Source: UBA2040 sp002384725
GTDB lineage: Bacteria > Bacteroidota > Bacteroidia > Flavobacteriales_D > Crocinitomicaceae
Direction: 5' to 3'
Length of the DNA stretch: 64,000 nt
NCBI GenBank assembly: GCA_963926475.1
Contig: CAWUXE010000023.1
Location: 1-64,000 of the forward strand
How positions within the stretch are numbered: position 1 is the stretch's first letter; the number at the start of each line of letters is the position of its first letter. A program made the translations under genes and the position numbers. Positions 35,178-44,828 of the stretch are shown piece after piece. Below the pieces are notes generated by a model, which saw only the letters and a program-made list of their open reading frames with translations, searched no databases and was not told the origin of the DNA.

Positions 35178-38100
35178 CTAACGCATCAAATTAATATGAC
35201 CAGATTTTGTAAGTTTCTCATCCGTATTCAAATCATGCGCATATTTTACAACATAAGTATATAAGCCTTGCGGACAGATTTTGCCACCGTACGTTCCGTC
35301 CCAATGCGCGTCAATATCATCCGTAACATAAACCAATTCTCCCCAACGGTCGTAGATTTCCATATGGAAGAATTTGATATACGATCCAGTCGTTCTGAAA
35401 TAGCGATTGTGCTCATCATTATTGGGTGTGAAAGCATTCGGAATGAAGAGCGTAACAAAACAATCTTCGGCTAATTCTACATTAATATCGTCGGTGTATA
35501 CACAACCATTTATATCGTTTACAGTCAGCGTGTATATGCCGTCGGTGTTAATGGTTATACTCGGGAAATTAGAACCATTGCTCCATTGATAGAAACTAAA
35601 AACATCGTTTGCAAACAAAGCAATTGGCTCTTGTGGACAAACAATTGTATCCGGACCGAGTGATAAAGGGAAAGCAGGATAGAAATCGACAAAGACACTT
35701 GCTGTGTTCATACAACCATTAGCATCCGTGCCTGTAACCGCATATAAAGCTGCAACTACTGGTATGAAAGTCACACCATTGGTAACAGCATTATCCCAAA
35801 TATACGATTGTGCACCACCTCCATTCAAGGTCAATGGATCGCCTTCACAACCACCAAGTGAACTCGCATTGGCTGTAACGTTCGGTAAATTATTCACCAC
35901 CACTTGAACACTTGCCGTATCAATACATCCAAAACCATTTGTCCCCGTTACGAAATACGTATTCGTTAACGTTGGATTGAAAGCCACGTTGTCAGTAACT
36001 CCGTTGTTCCAAACATATGTGTTGGCACCATTTCCGTTTAAAGTAACCGGATCTCCGATGCAAAGCCCTGTTGTGGATGCTGTAATTGTAACATCTGGAT
36101 TCGGGTTGACTGTGATACTAATCGTCGTCGTATCTATACATCCATTTACATCTGTTCCGATCAATTCATACGTCGTCGTCGCCAAAGGAATTGCCCAATC
36201 GCCGTCCATTACTCCATTGTCCCAAACATACGTATTGGCACCAGAACCGGTCAATTGTGTTGAATCGCCTTCGCATAAAATAAGGCTCGTCGCATTCGCA
36301 ACAACAGCTGGTAAAGCATTTAAGACAAAGGTAATTGTATCCGTGTTTTCGCAATTGTTAGCGTCACTGCCCGTCACTGTATACAAAAGGGTGATGGATG
36401 GAAAGAAGTAGGTATTATCGACAACACCGTTATCCCATGCATAAGTTACTGCTCCACTTCCAAATAAGGCAGTAGAATCATTCAAACAAATTGGATTGTC
36501 CGTCACATTCGCTAGAACAATCGGTAATTGGTTTACTGTAATTAAAATACTCGCTGTATCTGCGCAAGATCCGACAGAACCCGTTACGGTGTATGTAGTT
36601 GTAACCGCTGGCGAAATGTAGGCGTTATCAATAGCTCCATTGTTCCAAACATACGTTGTAGCTCCAGTTCCATTCAATAAAACAGAATCTCCAAAACACA
36701 TCATGTTGGTGTCTGCCGTTGCTCCAACAATAGGATTAGTCGTTACGTTGATTGTCACTGTATTTGAATCTACACAACCGTTTATGTCAGTGCCGGTCAC
36801 CTGATACGTTGTATTGACAATTGGTGAAACCCAGCTGCCATTAGTAACTCCGTTGTCCCAAACGTATGTCAAAGTACCTCCACCGGTTAATTGAGTAGAA
36901 TCGCCCAAACATATTGGATTTTGACTAGTATTTGCCATAATAATGGGTAATGGATTGACCAAAATTGTCACAGAATAAGGTGAACTTCCACCGCAACAAT
37001 TCATAAAATTACTTTGATTTAAAACAGTATATGTCGCTGTTACCGTTGGTGCAACATAAAAAGTGTATCCATTAGAAATATTGGTTAACGTGTAGGTTGT
37101 CGTCCCATCAGAATATTGAACATTCGTCGGCCCAGGAATATTCATGTTGACTGTAATTTGTGAAGAATCGCCAACACAAATTGTATCGTTTTGTGAAAAA
37201 GTAATGTCGGTCGTGTTGTACCCCAAAGTCAAATATCGCGTTGAATTATTTGGAACTTGTAAATTGGAAATTCCAGTAACAGTTACCATACCATTGGCAT
37301 ATGAAATAGTGATAGGACCACTAGCATTTGTTACAGCTGTTGCATTCGTGAAATCACCATCGCCATCAACTAAGAGTGTCAAATTTGCTGCAACTACAGG
37401 ACCAACGGTTGAACCGACTAACTGACAAGTATCTATTTTGACATCCCAATTGAAGGTTTGTCCGAAATTGGTATTTGTGACTTTCCATTCTTTTGCAATT
37501 CGACTGCTCACAGTTTCAGGAGATTCAGCATTAGAGGCTAAAGTACCACATGCTGCATCCGTATTTTGTCCCATTAGAACATAGGAAATGTTGGTATTGA
37601 TTGTCGCGGCATTTGAAACATTATTCGCAGACAAAGCGCCTATATACAAGCGATAATTATCATCAAAAGCATGCGATTGTTTTTGCATAAGGGCCTGATT
37701 ATCATCACGACCAATTCCTATTACATTGTTATGATATGCCGGAGTTACACTAGCATCCCAAAGCACCGCATCCGTTGTAGAAGTATAATCTCCCTGGACT
37801 CCGCCACCTGCGGCATCTAAAGTCACGCCGTACTTTATGGACAAATAGGAGTGAACACGTCTCATTTGAGCAGCTGTTAAACTGGTATTGTAAAAAATGT
37901 ATTCGTGTATATAACCATTGTAAGGCGAATTTGTATTACCTGGAAAAACTCCCATGTATATTCCTGTGGGACCAGAGGATTGCGACGTAGGATTTGTTGT
38001 TGTCAATAAGTCATTATCGAAAACATTCAAAGAGGCAGCTGTACTTCTATTTCCTCGCAGAGAAATCACAGTCGGCAAATTACTTTCTGTCCAATCTCTA

Positions 38101-38609
38101 TTCGCATTCGTACTGTTGGATGGTGATATACCTATGGCCATTCGCCCAACGGCACCTAAATTTCTATATTGGATTGCATTTGGAGAATTATTCCAAAGCA
38201 TCATGTGATTGTTTGTCAAACCGCCTCCTGGGAAATAATACGCGCAGAAAAAAGTACCATTATTCGCAGCACCAGAGTTGTTCTGCATGAAATTCAAACT
38301 CGACGTATTGGTGAGTGCTTGAAGTGCCGCTAGCGTATTCCCGTTAAAAAATAAGGTTGTATTGTAATTCGAAACGTTTCCTGCTGGAGTATTTGTTGCT
38401 TGAGGATAAGGCGCCGTTGCATCAGTTACCGTAACAGGCCCTATTGTCGAAAGTGTTGTTGTCCAGGCCGTCACATTTCCCAAAGGCAATGCATCTGGTT
38501 TGAACCATCCAGTTAGGTTTCCTACTCCAATATTTCCTGGGTTTTGTCCGAAGGATAGTATTGGAACTAACCCAATTATTAATAGAATTCGAGTAAATAA
38601 ATTTGTCAT
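35178..38609 (-). CDS. Large T9SS surface protein, type B (CHU_C) sorting domain
   Basis: 1143 residues from the ATG at 38609, which starts a signal peptide (MTNLFTRILLIIGLVPILSFGQ); the longer frame begins with TTG. The N-terminal half has a LamG-like region and a segment with YLSIKYGVTLD, DAVLWD and NVIGIGRDD found in Bacteroidota surface proteins. From about residue 545 follow roughly seven PKD/Ig-like repeats of about 74 residues, each with a C.GDS..L.G.G...YVWDNG pattern. The end (FIPNAFTPNNDEHNRYF, YDRWGELVY, CPQGLYTYVVKY) is the gliding-motility-associated C-terminal domain. Inferred exported by T9SS; probable adhesin. Confidence 0.9.
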   Translation of the reverse strand: MTNLFTRILLIIGLVPILSFGQNPGNIGVGNLTGWFKPDALPLGNVTAWTTTLSTIGPVTVTDATAPYPQATNTPAGNVSNYNTTLFFNGNTLAALQALTNTSSLNFMQNNSGAANNGTFFCAYYFPGGGLTNNHMMLWNNSPNAIQYRNLGAVGRMAIGISPSNSTNANRDWTESNLPTVISLRGNRSTAASLNVFDNDLLTTTNPTSQSSGPTGIYMGVFPGNTNSPYNGYIHEYIFYNTSLTAAQMRRVHSYLSIKYGVTLDAAGGGVQGDYTSTTDAVLWDASVTPAYHNNVIGIGRDDNQALMQKQSHAFDDNYRLYIGALSANNVSNAATINTNISYVLMGQNTDAACGTLASNAESPETVSSRIAKEWKVTNTNFGQTFNWDVKIDTCQLVGSTVGPVVAANLTLLVDGDGDFTNATAVTNASGPITISYANGMVTVTGISNLQVPNNSTRYLTLGYNTTDITFSQNDTICVGDSSQITVNMNIPGPTNVQYSDGTTTYTLTNISNGYTFYVAPTVTATYTVLNQSNFMNCCGGSSPYSVTILVNPLPIIMANTSQNPICLGDSTQLTGGGTLTYVWDNGVTNGSWVSPIVNTTYQVTGTDINGCVDSNTVTINVTTNPIVGATADTNMMCFGDSVLLNGTGATTYVWNNGAIDNAYISPAVTTTYTVTGSVGSCADTASILITVNQLPIVLANVTDNPICLNDSTALFGSGAVTYAWDNGVVDNTYFFPSITLLYTVTGSDANNCENTDTITFVLNALPAVVANATSLILCEGDSTQLTGSGANTYVWDNGVMDGDWAIPLATTTYELIGTDVNGCIDTTTISITVNPNPDVTITASTTGLCIGDPVTLNGNGANTYVWNNGVTDNVAFNPTLTNTYFVTGTNGFGCIDTASVQVVVNNLPNVTANASSLGGCEGDPLTLNGGGAQSYIWDNAVTNGVTFIPVVAALYAVTGTDANGCMNTASVFVDFYPAFPLSLGPDTIVCPQEPIALFANDVFSFYQWSNGSNFPSITINTDGIYTLTVNDINGCVYTDDINVELAEDCFVTLFIPNAFTPNNDEHNRYFRTTGSYIKFFHMEIYDRWGELVYVTDDIDAHWDGTYGGKICPQGLYTYVVKYAHDLNTDEKLTKSGHINLMR

Positions 38610-38752
38610 ATTTGAACGATTATACTTCAAGAGTCATAAAATTACGGAAACTCCTCGAAATTAGAACGTAGAAATCGGCGTTGGGTTTGCTTTATGACCG
38701 AATAAAAACCTCAATGTTTAGTAATTCACAAAATAACAGCACAAATCAAACT

Positions 38753-40546
38753 TTATAGTAACTCCCAGACACTTCGATAAGCATTTTCCTTCTCCACATA
38801 ATCCAAAAAAGAAGAGTAGAATGGATCATTTCCTAGAGTTGCAGAGTCACCAATAATGATTAATCGCTCCTGGGCTCTCGTCATCGCTACATTCATTCTC
38901 CTATAATCGGACAAAAAACCTATGTTTTGATCTAGATTGCTTCGAACCAATGAAATAATAATTACTTCTTTTTCTTGTCCTTGGTAACTATCGATAGTTG
39001 AACAACTAATGGATTTGTCCAAAACTTCCTTTAGTCTTGCAACTTGTCCAGAATAAGGTGAAATAACTGTGATTTTATGGACAGGAATTTTTTCTTGCTC
39101 GATGATTTTTAAAACAGCTTCAGCTTCGCCATCATTTTTCAAACTAATTCCTTCATCGCCTCTTTGTTCTTCATATCCGGCGCCTGCTGTGTCGTAAAAA
39201 AGTATGGCGTTTTCTTGTTTTTCTTTGAACGATTCCAATCTGTTTTCGTAAAAATAGCGACTTGAAAAATCGGCAATATTCTTGGGCATTCGGTATTGAA
39301 GTGGTAGAAAGAAAATTGGGAATCCAGCAGGAAGAAAACGTTCGAGGGTAGAAATATTCAACCCTAATTTGCTTGCTTCGTCGGAAAGAATGGTTGGCGG
39401 AAGTTGATACGGATCGCCTGCCAAAACAATTTTATTGGCAAAAGGGAAAAGTGCCCAAGCCAATGGTTCTAGACATTGTGCAGCTTCGTCAATAATCAAA
39501 ACATCGAAGGAATTATAATCATACGTTTGGTCTACAATTGCCACAGGAGTGCCGACGATCACTTGAGCTTTCTCGTGCCACACTAGCTCTGTGTCTCGCT
39601 TAAGTGTTTTAATATCCTTTCGAATGTTGTTCACTTCTTTGAATAACAAAGATCGTTGTTCTCGTTCTGCCTTCCCGAAATTGCGTTTGTATTGAAGTGC
39701 CATTTTCCGCAATTGTTCCGAACGAATTTTAAGCTTTTTGAGCGTTTTCAATTCTGAACTACCCGACCATTTTCCTTCGGGCGTTAAAGGCATCAATTCA
39801 TCACGAACTTTTACCGAATTTCCGATACGGAGTGCATCAATTTCTTCGGGTAAGCAGCTCGCTAAATGATCGACTGCGGCATTGCTTGGAGCGGAAACTA
39901 AAACTCGTTTTCCTTTGGCGGTCCATTGGCGAATGGCTTCAATTAATGTCGTTGTTTTTCCTGTTCCTGGCGGACCGTGGACTAAGGCAACCTCTGGATT
40001 CAAAAGCATGTTTTTTACCGCTTCTTTTTGGCCGGCATTCAAGTTTTCGTTGAACCAAGAAGCAATAAAAATGGGTTCAGATGTTTCTTTGGGTTTGATA
40101 TATTCGGCACCCAATTCTTTCGCCATTTCGAGCGCTTTCCGCATGATGCTGATCGTTCGAATATCTGGCGCTAGTTTAATTCCTGCATCACCATCTTCTA
40201 GCCAATCGGGAAAATCAGGAGCAAACAAACGTATTTCGCCTTTCTTTCCTTCAAATTGAAGCAAAACTCCCTTAATACTTTCTTCTCCTTGACAAAATAA
40301 TTCTATAGGTGAAGATCCTCGAAAGTCATTACCATCGAATGGGAAAGGATAGTGGAAGCTGACTTCAGGATAATCCGCAAAACCAAAACTTTTTCGGTTG
40401 ATTTTTATGGGATGCATCGCCAGTCCTAATCGCTTGAGTTCTTTTAAAGATTGACCATTCTCAAGTGAATATCTGGATTTCTCTTCTTTTTCTTCTTCGT
40501 TTAAAGCAAGTAATAATTTAGGGAAATACTTCGTCGTGTCTAACAT
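38753..40546 (-). CDS. SMUBP2/IGHMBP2-like superfamily 1 helicase
   Basis: 597 residues. Walker A GPPGTGKTTTLIEAI (about 190-204), SAPSNAAVDHL (motif Ia), LIIDEAAQCLEPLAW (DEAA Walker B), AGDPYQLPPTILS, LQYRMP, VISPYSGQVARL, IDSYQGQEKEVIIISLVRS and RRMNVAMTRA. This is the Upf1-like SF1B set. The protein is a predicted ATP-dependent 5'-3' DNA/RNA helicase in the cytoplasm; its cellular job in Bacteroidota is not established. Monocistronic, 206 bases from the CHU_C gene end... the two are separated by the 38610-38752 gap without a visible gene. Confidence 0.88.
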   Translation of the reverse strand: MLDTTKYFPKLLLALNEEEKEEKSRYSLENGQSLKELKRLGLAMHPIKINRKSFGFADYPEVSFHYPFPFDGNDFRGSSPIELFCQGEESIKGVLLQFEGKKGEIRLFAPDFPDWLEDGDAGIKLAPDIRTISIMRKALEMAKELGAEYIKPKETSEPIFIASWFNENLNAGQKEAVKNMLLNPEVALVHGPPGTGKTTTLIEAIRQWTAKGKRVLVSAPSNAAVDHLASCLPEEIDALRIGNSVKVRDELMPLTPEGKWSGSSELKTLKKLKIRSEQLRKMALQYKRNFGKAEREQRSLLFKEVNNIRKDIKTLKRDTELVWHEKAQVIVGTPVAIVDQTYDYNSFDVLIIDEAAQCLEPLAWALFPFANKIVLAGDPYQLPPTILSDEASKLGLNISTLERFLPAGFPIFFLPLQYRMPKNIADFSSRYFYENRLESFKEKQENAILFYDTAGAGYEEQRGDEGISLKNDGEAEAVLKIIEQEKIPVHKITVISPYSGQVARLKEVLDKSISCSTIDSYQGQEKEVIIISLVRSNLDQNIGFLSDYRRMNVAMTRAQERLIIIGDSATLGNDPFYSSFLDYVEKENAYRSVWELL

Positions 40547-40567
40547 CGGGGTGAAAATAACAAATAT

Positions 40568-40625
40568 GAAGTAAGAAATAAGAAATATGAAGTGTGGGAT
40601 TTCTGACTTCTAACTTCAGATTTCT
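40568..40625. repeat. Inverted GAAGT/AGAAAT word repeat
   Basis: GAAGTAAGAAAT (40568-40579) is matched in inverse by ATTTCTGACTTC (40599-40610, 11 of 12), and AGAAATATGAAGT (40581-40593) by ACTTCAGATTTCT (40613-40625, 12 of 13). It sits directly in front of the four-helix-bundle gene remnant. Confidence 0.75.
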
Positions 40626-40631
40626 CATTTT

Positions 40632-40836
40632 GAACGAAAAAAAGACTTTATCCACAAACTAGCTATATAGTTGAAGAAGGCGAACGAAACAGAATATTGC
40701 TTAGAGCTATTATACGAAACTTCATATTTGAATGACTTTGATTTCTATAGACTTCAAGTTAAACTAAAAGAAATTTTAAGAATTTTAATTTCAATAATTC
40801 GTAGCTCAAAATCAAATTTATTGTCTAACGGAAAAA
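40632..40836 (+). pseudogene. Remnant of four-helix-bundle (23S rRNA intervening-sequence type) protein
   Basis: The frame reads KKDFIHKLAI, a TAG stop at 40668-40670, then KKANETEYCLELLYET and KEILRILISIIRSSKSNL. These are the recognisable C-terminal features of the roughly 120-residue four-helix-bundle family (S23-type), where KDFIHKL and ANETEYWLELL are adjacent without a stop. The N-terminal half is missing. So it is a truncated, interrupted gene copy. After it, 40837-40863 holds short TTAATTGTCAATTG-like repeats running into the end of the spoT gene. The intergenic span 40547-40860 contains nothing else recognisable. Confidence 0.65.
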
Positions 40837-40860
40837 TTGTTAATTGTCAATTGTCCATTA

Positions 40861-43116
40861 TTAAGAAACAGTATCCTCCACATCCTCTTCCGTAGAATCT
40901 GTCCATCGTTCGACGCGCTGCACACCTTCTACCATTTCAAATTTGGACATCAATTCACGCAAGTGTTTCGTATCGTACACAAGTACTTTCAATTTTCCTT
41001 CGAAAATTCCGTCGTCGGTTTCAAATGAAATGGATTTCATGTTAACGTTCAATTGATTCGATACAATTTCTGTCAATTTGTTCACCAATCCAACGCTATC
41101 AAATCCCCTCAATCGCAAAACGGAAACGCGTTCCGTTAATTTCTCACCTTTCCATCTCGCTTTTATGCATCGATAAGCCATTTTCGACTGCATGTTTTCC
41201 GCATTTGGACAGTTGTTTCGGTGAATTTTTATTCCATCATTTATCGTTAGAAAACCAAAAACACGGTCGCCCGGAATTGGGTTGCAACATTTGGACAAAG
41301 TATAATCAAAATCACCAAAATTGTCACCGATGACAAGGGTATCTTTTTTTAGATTAACTGGCTCCAAAGGTTGTCCATTGATTTTCTTTTTCTTCGGCGG
41401 AATTTTAATCATCTTTATGGGAATCAGAATCCCATTTTCACTTTCAATTTCACGTAATTTCGATAGGTCGATTTTACCTTTTGCAATCTTTACATATAGT
41501 TCCGTTGCCGTATTTTGATTGTAAAATCGTTCTACAACGGTAATGTTTTTCGTATTCCAGCGTAGATTATGTTGTTTGAATTTACGTTCAAGAATCTCTT
41601 TTCCGTCTTGTGCAATTATTTTGCGCTCGTCGTTCAAGGAAGAACGAATTTTCTGCTTTGCTCTCGCCGTGGTGACGAAGCGCAACCAATCATCATTCGG
41701 TCTCTGTTTCGATGAAGTGATAATTTCCAATTGATCGCCACTCTGTAATTCATGCGAAAGAGGAACCAATCGATTGTTCACTTTTGCGCCGATGCATCGA
41801 TCGCCAATGTCGGTATGTATATCGTAGGCAAAATCGAGAATAGTAGAACCAACGGGTAGAACACGCAATTCGCCTTTCGGAGTAAAGACATAAATTTCTT
41901 CTGCGAAGAGGTTGAGTTTAAATTCATCCACAAAGTCCAAGGCATTTCCATTGGGACTTTCGATGAGGTCTCTTATTTCGGCAATCCAACGATCAAACTT
42001 GCTCTCGTTATTGTTGTTCTCTTTGTATTTGTAGTGCGCTGCCAAACCTTTCTCCGCCACTTCATCCATTCGTCGGGAACGAATTTGAACTTCCACCCAT
42101 TTGCCCGATTCAGACATTACGGTGGTGTGCAAAGATTCGTAACCATTTGCGCGGGGTGTAGAAATCCAATCACGCAAACGGTCTGGGCTCGGTTGATAAA
42201 AATCGGTAACAATAGAATACAGACGCCAACAATCGGATTTCTCTAGGTGTGGTTCAGAATCTACTATAATTCGAATGGCAAACAAATCAAAAACCTCTTC
42301 AAATGGTACTTCTTTCGACGTCATTTTTCGCCAAATGGAAGAAATTGATTTTGTTCTTGCTTTGATTTCAAATTTATAACCCTGAGCCGTAAGTGCTTCT
42401 TTTATTGGTGCTGTAAATCGGCGTATGAATCGATTTCGGACATCTTTTGTCGATTTTAGACTGTTTTCAATTTGCTTGTAAACATCTGGTTCCGTGCAGC
42501 GAAGCGATAAATCTTCCAATTCACTTTTGATGGAATACAATCCCAAACGATGGGCGAGAGGTGCATACAAAAATCGTGTTTCAGAGGTAATCTTCAATTG
42601 TTTATCGGGCGCCATACTCGAAAGTGTTCGCATGTTGTGCAAGCGATCGGCCAGTTTAATGAGAACAACACGAATATCATCCGAAATGGTCAAAATCATC
42701 TTGCGGAAATTCTCCGCTTGGATGGACGCATTTTCGTCAAAAACCTCTGGAATCTTCGTCAATCCATCGATAATCATTCGGACTTTTGTTCCAAATAAAT
42801 CTTCGACATCCTCTAGGGTAATATGCGTGTCTTCAACAGTATCGTGAAGCAAAGCGCAAATAATTGCCGTGGCCCCTAATCCAATTTCTTCAGAACAAAT
42901 TCGGGCAACAGTAATAGGATGATAAATATACGGTTCGCCAGATTTACGGCGCATATCTTTATGGGCGTCAAGGGCAACATCAAAAGCTTTTCTTATTTTT
43001 TTTGTGTCTTCTTTGGTCCGAGTGTTACTTGAACGCAACAAGCCACGAAAAGCATTTAATATTTCTTTCCGTTCTTGATCAAAATCAATATTGAATTCGT
43101 GTGCCTTATCAGCCAT
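40861..43116 (-). CDS. spoT: Bifunctional (p)ppGpp synthetase/hydrolase (Rel/SpoT)
   Basis: 751 residues. HD hydrolase domain with HPITVARICSEEIGL and LLHDTVEDTHIT (about 67-105; HD..ED intact), synthetase domain with TPRANGYESLHTTVM (about 330), TGS domain (VFTPKGELRVLPVGSTILDFAY) and a C-terminal ACT domain (about 670-745). Intact hydrolase and synthetase motifs indicate a bifunctional stringent-response enzyme. It follows fahA by 10 bases and is probably co-transcribed with it. Confidence 0.93.
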   Translation of the reverse strand: MADKAHEFNIDFDQERKEILNAFRGLLRSSNTRTKEDTKKIRKAFDVALDAHKDMRRKSGEPYIYHPITVARICSEEIGLGATAIICALLHDTVEDTHITLEDVEDLFGTKVRMIIDGLTKIPEVFDENASIQAENFRKMILTISDDIRVVLIKLADRLHNMRTLSSMAPDKQLKITSETRFLYAPLAHRLGLYSIKSELEDLSLRCTEPDVYKQIENSLKSTKDVRNRFIRRFTAPIKEALTAQGYKFEIKARTKSISSIWRKMTSKEVPFEEVFDLFAIRIIVDSEPHLEKSDCWRLYSIVTDFYQPSPDRLRDWISTPRANGYESLHTTVMSESGKWVEVQIRSRRMDEVAEKGLAAHYKYKENNNNESKFDRWIAEIRDLIESPNGNALDFVDEFKLNLFAEEIYVFTPKGELRVLPVGSTILDFAYDIHTDIGDRCIGAKVNNRLVPLSHELQSGDQLEIITSSKQRPNDDWLRFVTTARAKQKIRSSLNDERKIIAQDGKEILERKFKQHNLRWNTKNITVVERFYNQNTATELYVKIAKGKIDLSKLREIESENGILIPIKMIKIPPKKKKINGQPLEPVNLKKDTLVIGDNFGDFDYTLSKCCNPIPGDRVFGFLTINDGIKIHRNNCPNAENMQSKMAYRCIKARWKGEKLTERVSVLRLRGFDSVGLVNKLTEIVSNQLNVNMKSISFETDDGIFEGKLKVLVYDTKHLRELMSKFEMVEGVQRVERWTDSTEEDVEDTVS

Positions 43117-43126
43117 GTTTATTTTA

Positions 43127-44401
43127 TTAATTAGCGGGCAAAACTTTCGCTTTCACTTCACCAAATCCGATTCTTACTCCATCTTTTTCAGCATAGCCTC
43201 TCATAATTACGGTGTCCATATCGTTGATGAATTTTCTTTCCGTACCATCTTTCATTGGGATTGTTTTAGTTCCCTTCCACGACAATTCGAGCATTGACCC
43301 GAACTCACTTTCTTTGGGTCCTGAAATAGTTCCAGACCCCATACAATCGCCTGATCGTATGTTACAACCATTCACCGTATGATGAGCCAATTGCTGATTC
43401 ATATTCCAATACATGTATTTGTAGTTGGAATTTGACACGACAGTTTCCTCACTTCCTTCCGGCTGAATGGCTACTTCTAAATTGATATCGACATGCTTGT
43501 CTCCTGAATATTCTAAATAAGGCAAAACTTTTGGATTTTGGATAGGGCCGGACGTTCTAAAGGGTTCCAATGCATCCAAAGTGACTATCCAACACGATAC
43601 GTGAGATGCGAAGTTTTTTCCCAAGAATGGACCCAAGGGAACATATTCCCAACCTTGTATATCTCTTGCGCTCCAGTCATTTAACAAGGTCATCCCAAAA
43701 ATATATTCGTCCGCCTCTTCTGTTGTAATGCTTTCACCCAACGGTTTTCCATCGTAGGTAAAGAAGGCTGTCTCTAATTCAAAATCCAATAAATTACTTT
43801 CTCCATATACGGGAACATCAGCAGTGGGTGGTTTTTTTTGCCCTTTTGGTCTATGAAAATCTATTCCAGAAGGTAAAATAGAACTAGATCTTCCATGATA
43901 GCCTACAGGAATGTGTTTCCAGTTGGGCATCAATGCGTTTTCTGGATCACGGAACAAACAACCAACGTTAAACGCATGTTGTTCGCTCGAATAAAAATCG
44001 GTGTAATCACCAATTTGAACTGGTAGCAACATTTCTACTTGGTCGGCAGGAATTAAAACTTGATCGACATGATGTTGGTTGTTTTGCAAATCTTTATGGA
44101 TTGTATCCAATAATTTAGAAATACGATTGCGTAAATCTCGTGTCGCTTTTTTTCCTTTTTTCATCATCGGATTCAAGACATCTGCACTAAAATCTGAAGC
44201 TTCGAAAGGAAGATTTTCCAAATAACCGAGTACAAAAAGTGATTTCAAATCCACTACAAACTCACCAATTCTAGATCCTATTCGCGGCGAAAGTTGTGCC
44301 GTTTTAAAAATCCCAAAGGGAATATTTTGAATTGGAAAATCGGAATTTTGAGCTACTTCGACCCAAGATTTTAGGTTTGGATTATTTGCGGGAATGTTCA
44401 T
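43127..44401 (-). CDS. fahA: Fumarylacetoacetase
   Basis: 424 residues, normal length. Motifs: HAFNVGCLFRDPENALMPNW, PVGYHGRSSSI (catalytic His region), FELETAFFTYDG (metal-binding Glu), LLNDWSARDIQGWEYVPLGPF (Asp, Arg, Gln) and GDCMGSGTISGP. It splits fumarylacetoacetate to fumarate and acetoacetate at the end of tyrosine breakdown in the cytoplasm. No other tyrosine-catabolic gene is near; the partner on the same transcript is spoT. Confidence 0.94.
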   Translation of the reverse strand: MNIPANNPNLKSWVEVAQNSDFPIQNIPFGIFKTAQLSPRIGSRIGEFVVDLKSLFVLGYLENLPFEASDFSADVLNPMMKKGKKATRDLRNRISKLLDTIHKDLQNNQHHVDQVLIPADQVEMLLPVQIGDYTDFYSSEQHAFNVGCLFRDPENALMPNWKHIPVGYHGRSSSILPSGIDFHRPKGQKKPPTADVPVYGESNLLDFELETAFFTYDGKPLGESITTEEADEYIFGMTLLNDWSARDIQGWEYVPLGPFLGKNFASHVSCWIVTLDALEPFRTSGPIQNPKVLPYLEYSGDKHVDINLEVAIQPEGSEETVVSNSNYKYMYWNMNQQLAHHTVNGCNIRSGDCMGSGTISGPKESEFGSMLELSWKGTKTIPMKDGTERKFINDMDTVIMRGYAEKDGVRIGFGEVKAKVLPAN

Positions 44402-44828
44402 GGATTGTAATTTTTCGTGCTGTTGTATTATACACTGTAAAGTTACAAAATACGGATGAATGATTGACGAAATATAGCTTGACGATTTTGAAATTGATTT
44501 TTTTAACGGTTGAGGATGAAAACTCTCAAAACCGCATTGTATAGGTTTGGGAACACAGATGACGCAGATTTCGTAGGATTTTCGCAGATTTTGTGTTTCT
44601 AAGATTCATTTGACAAATAATGTCAGCGAAAAAGATCGAAATACTATACTAATGGATAGCTTCCCTCAATCCCTTAAGACCTTAATTTTATTTACCAAAC
44701 TGATTTGGGTCTAAAATACAATAGATTAGGAACAAGTTCTCTGATGGATGGAACAGTCTCTAAATATGACTTTGTTCAAGTTGCTTTTCAACGTCAGGTT
44801 AAATAGTAAATCCCTAACCTTTAAATCC
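44402..44828. other. 427-base intergenic region with a REP-like repeat
   Basis: No convincing gene on either strand. At 44552-44597 AACACA and TGTGTT bracket two copies of CGCAGATT (44563-44570, 44583-44590), a word pattern seen in many Bacteroidota intergenic repeats. The rest is AT-rich with frequent stops. Confidence 0.6.

Noticed and set aside
35700..37000. CRISPR-like regular repeats
   Set aside because: The periodicity comes from protein repeats in the CHU_C gene; there are no short identical repeats with unique spacers.
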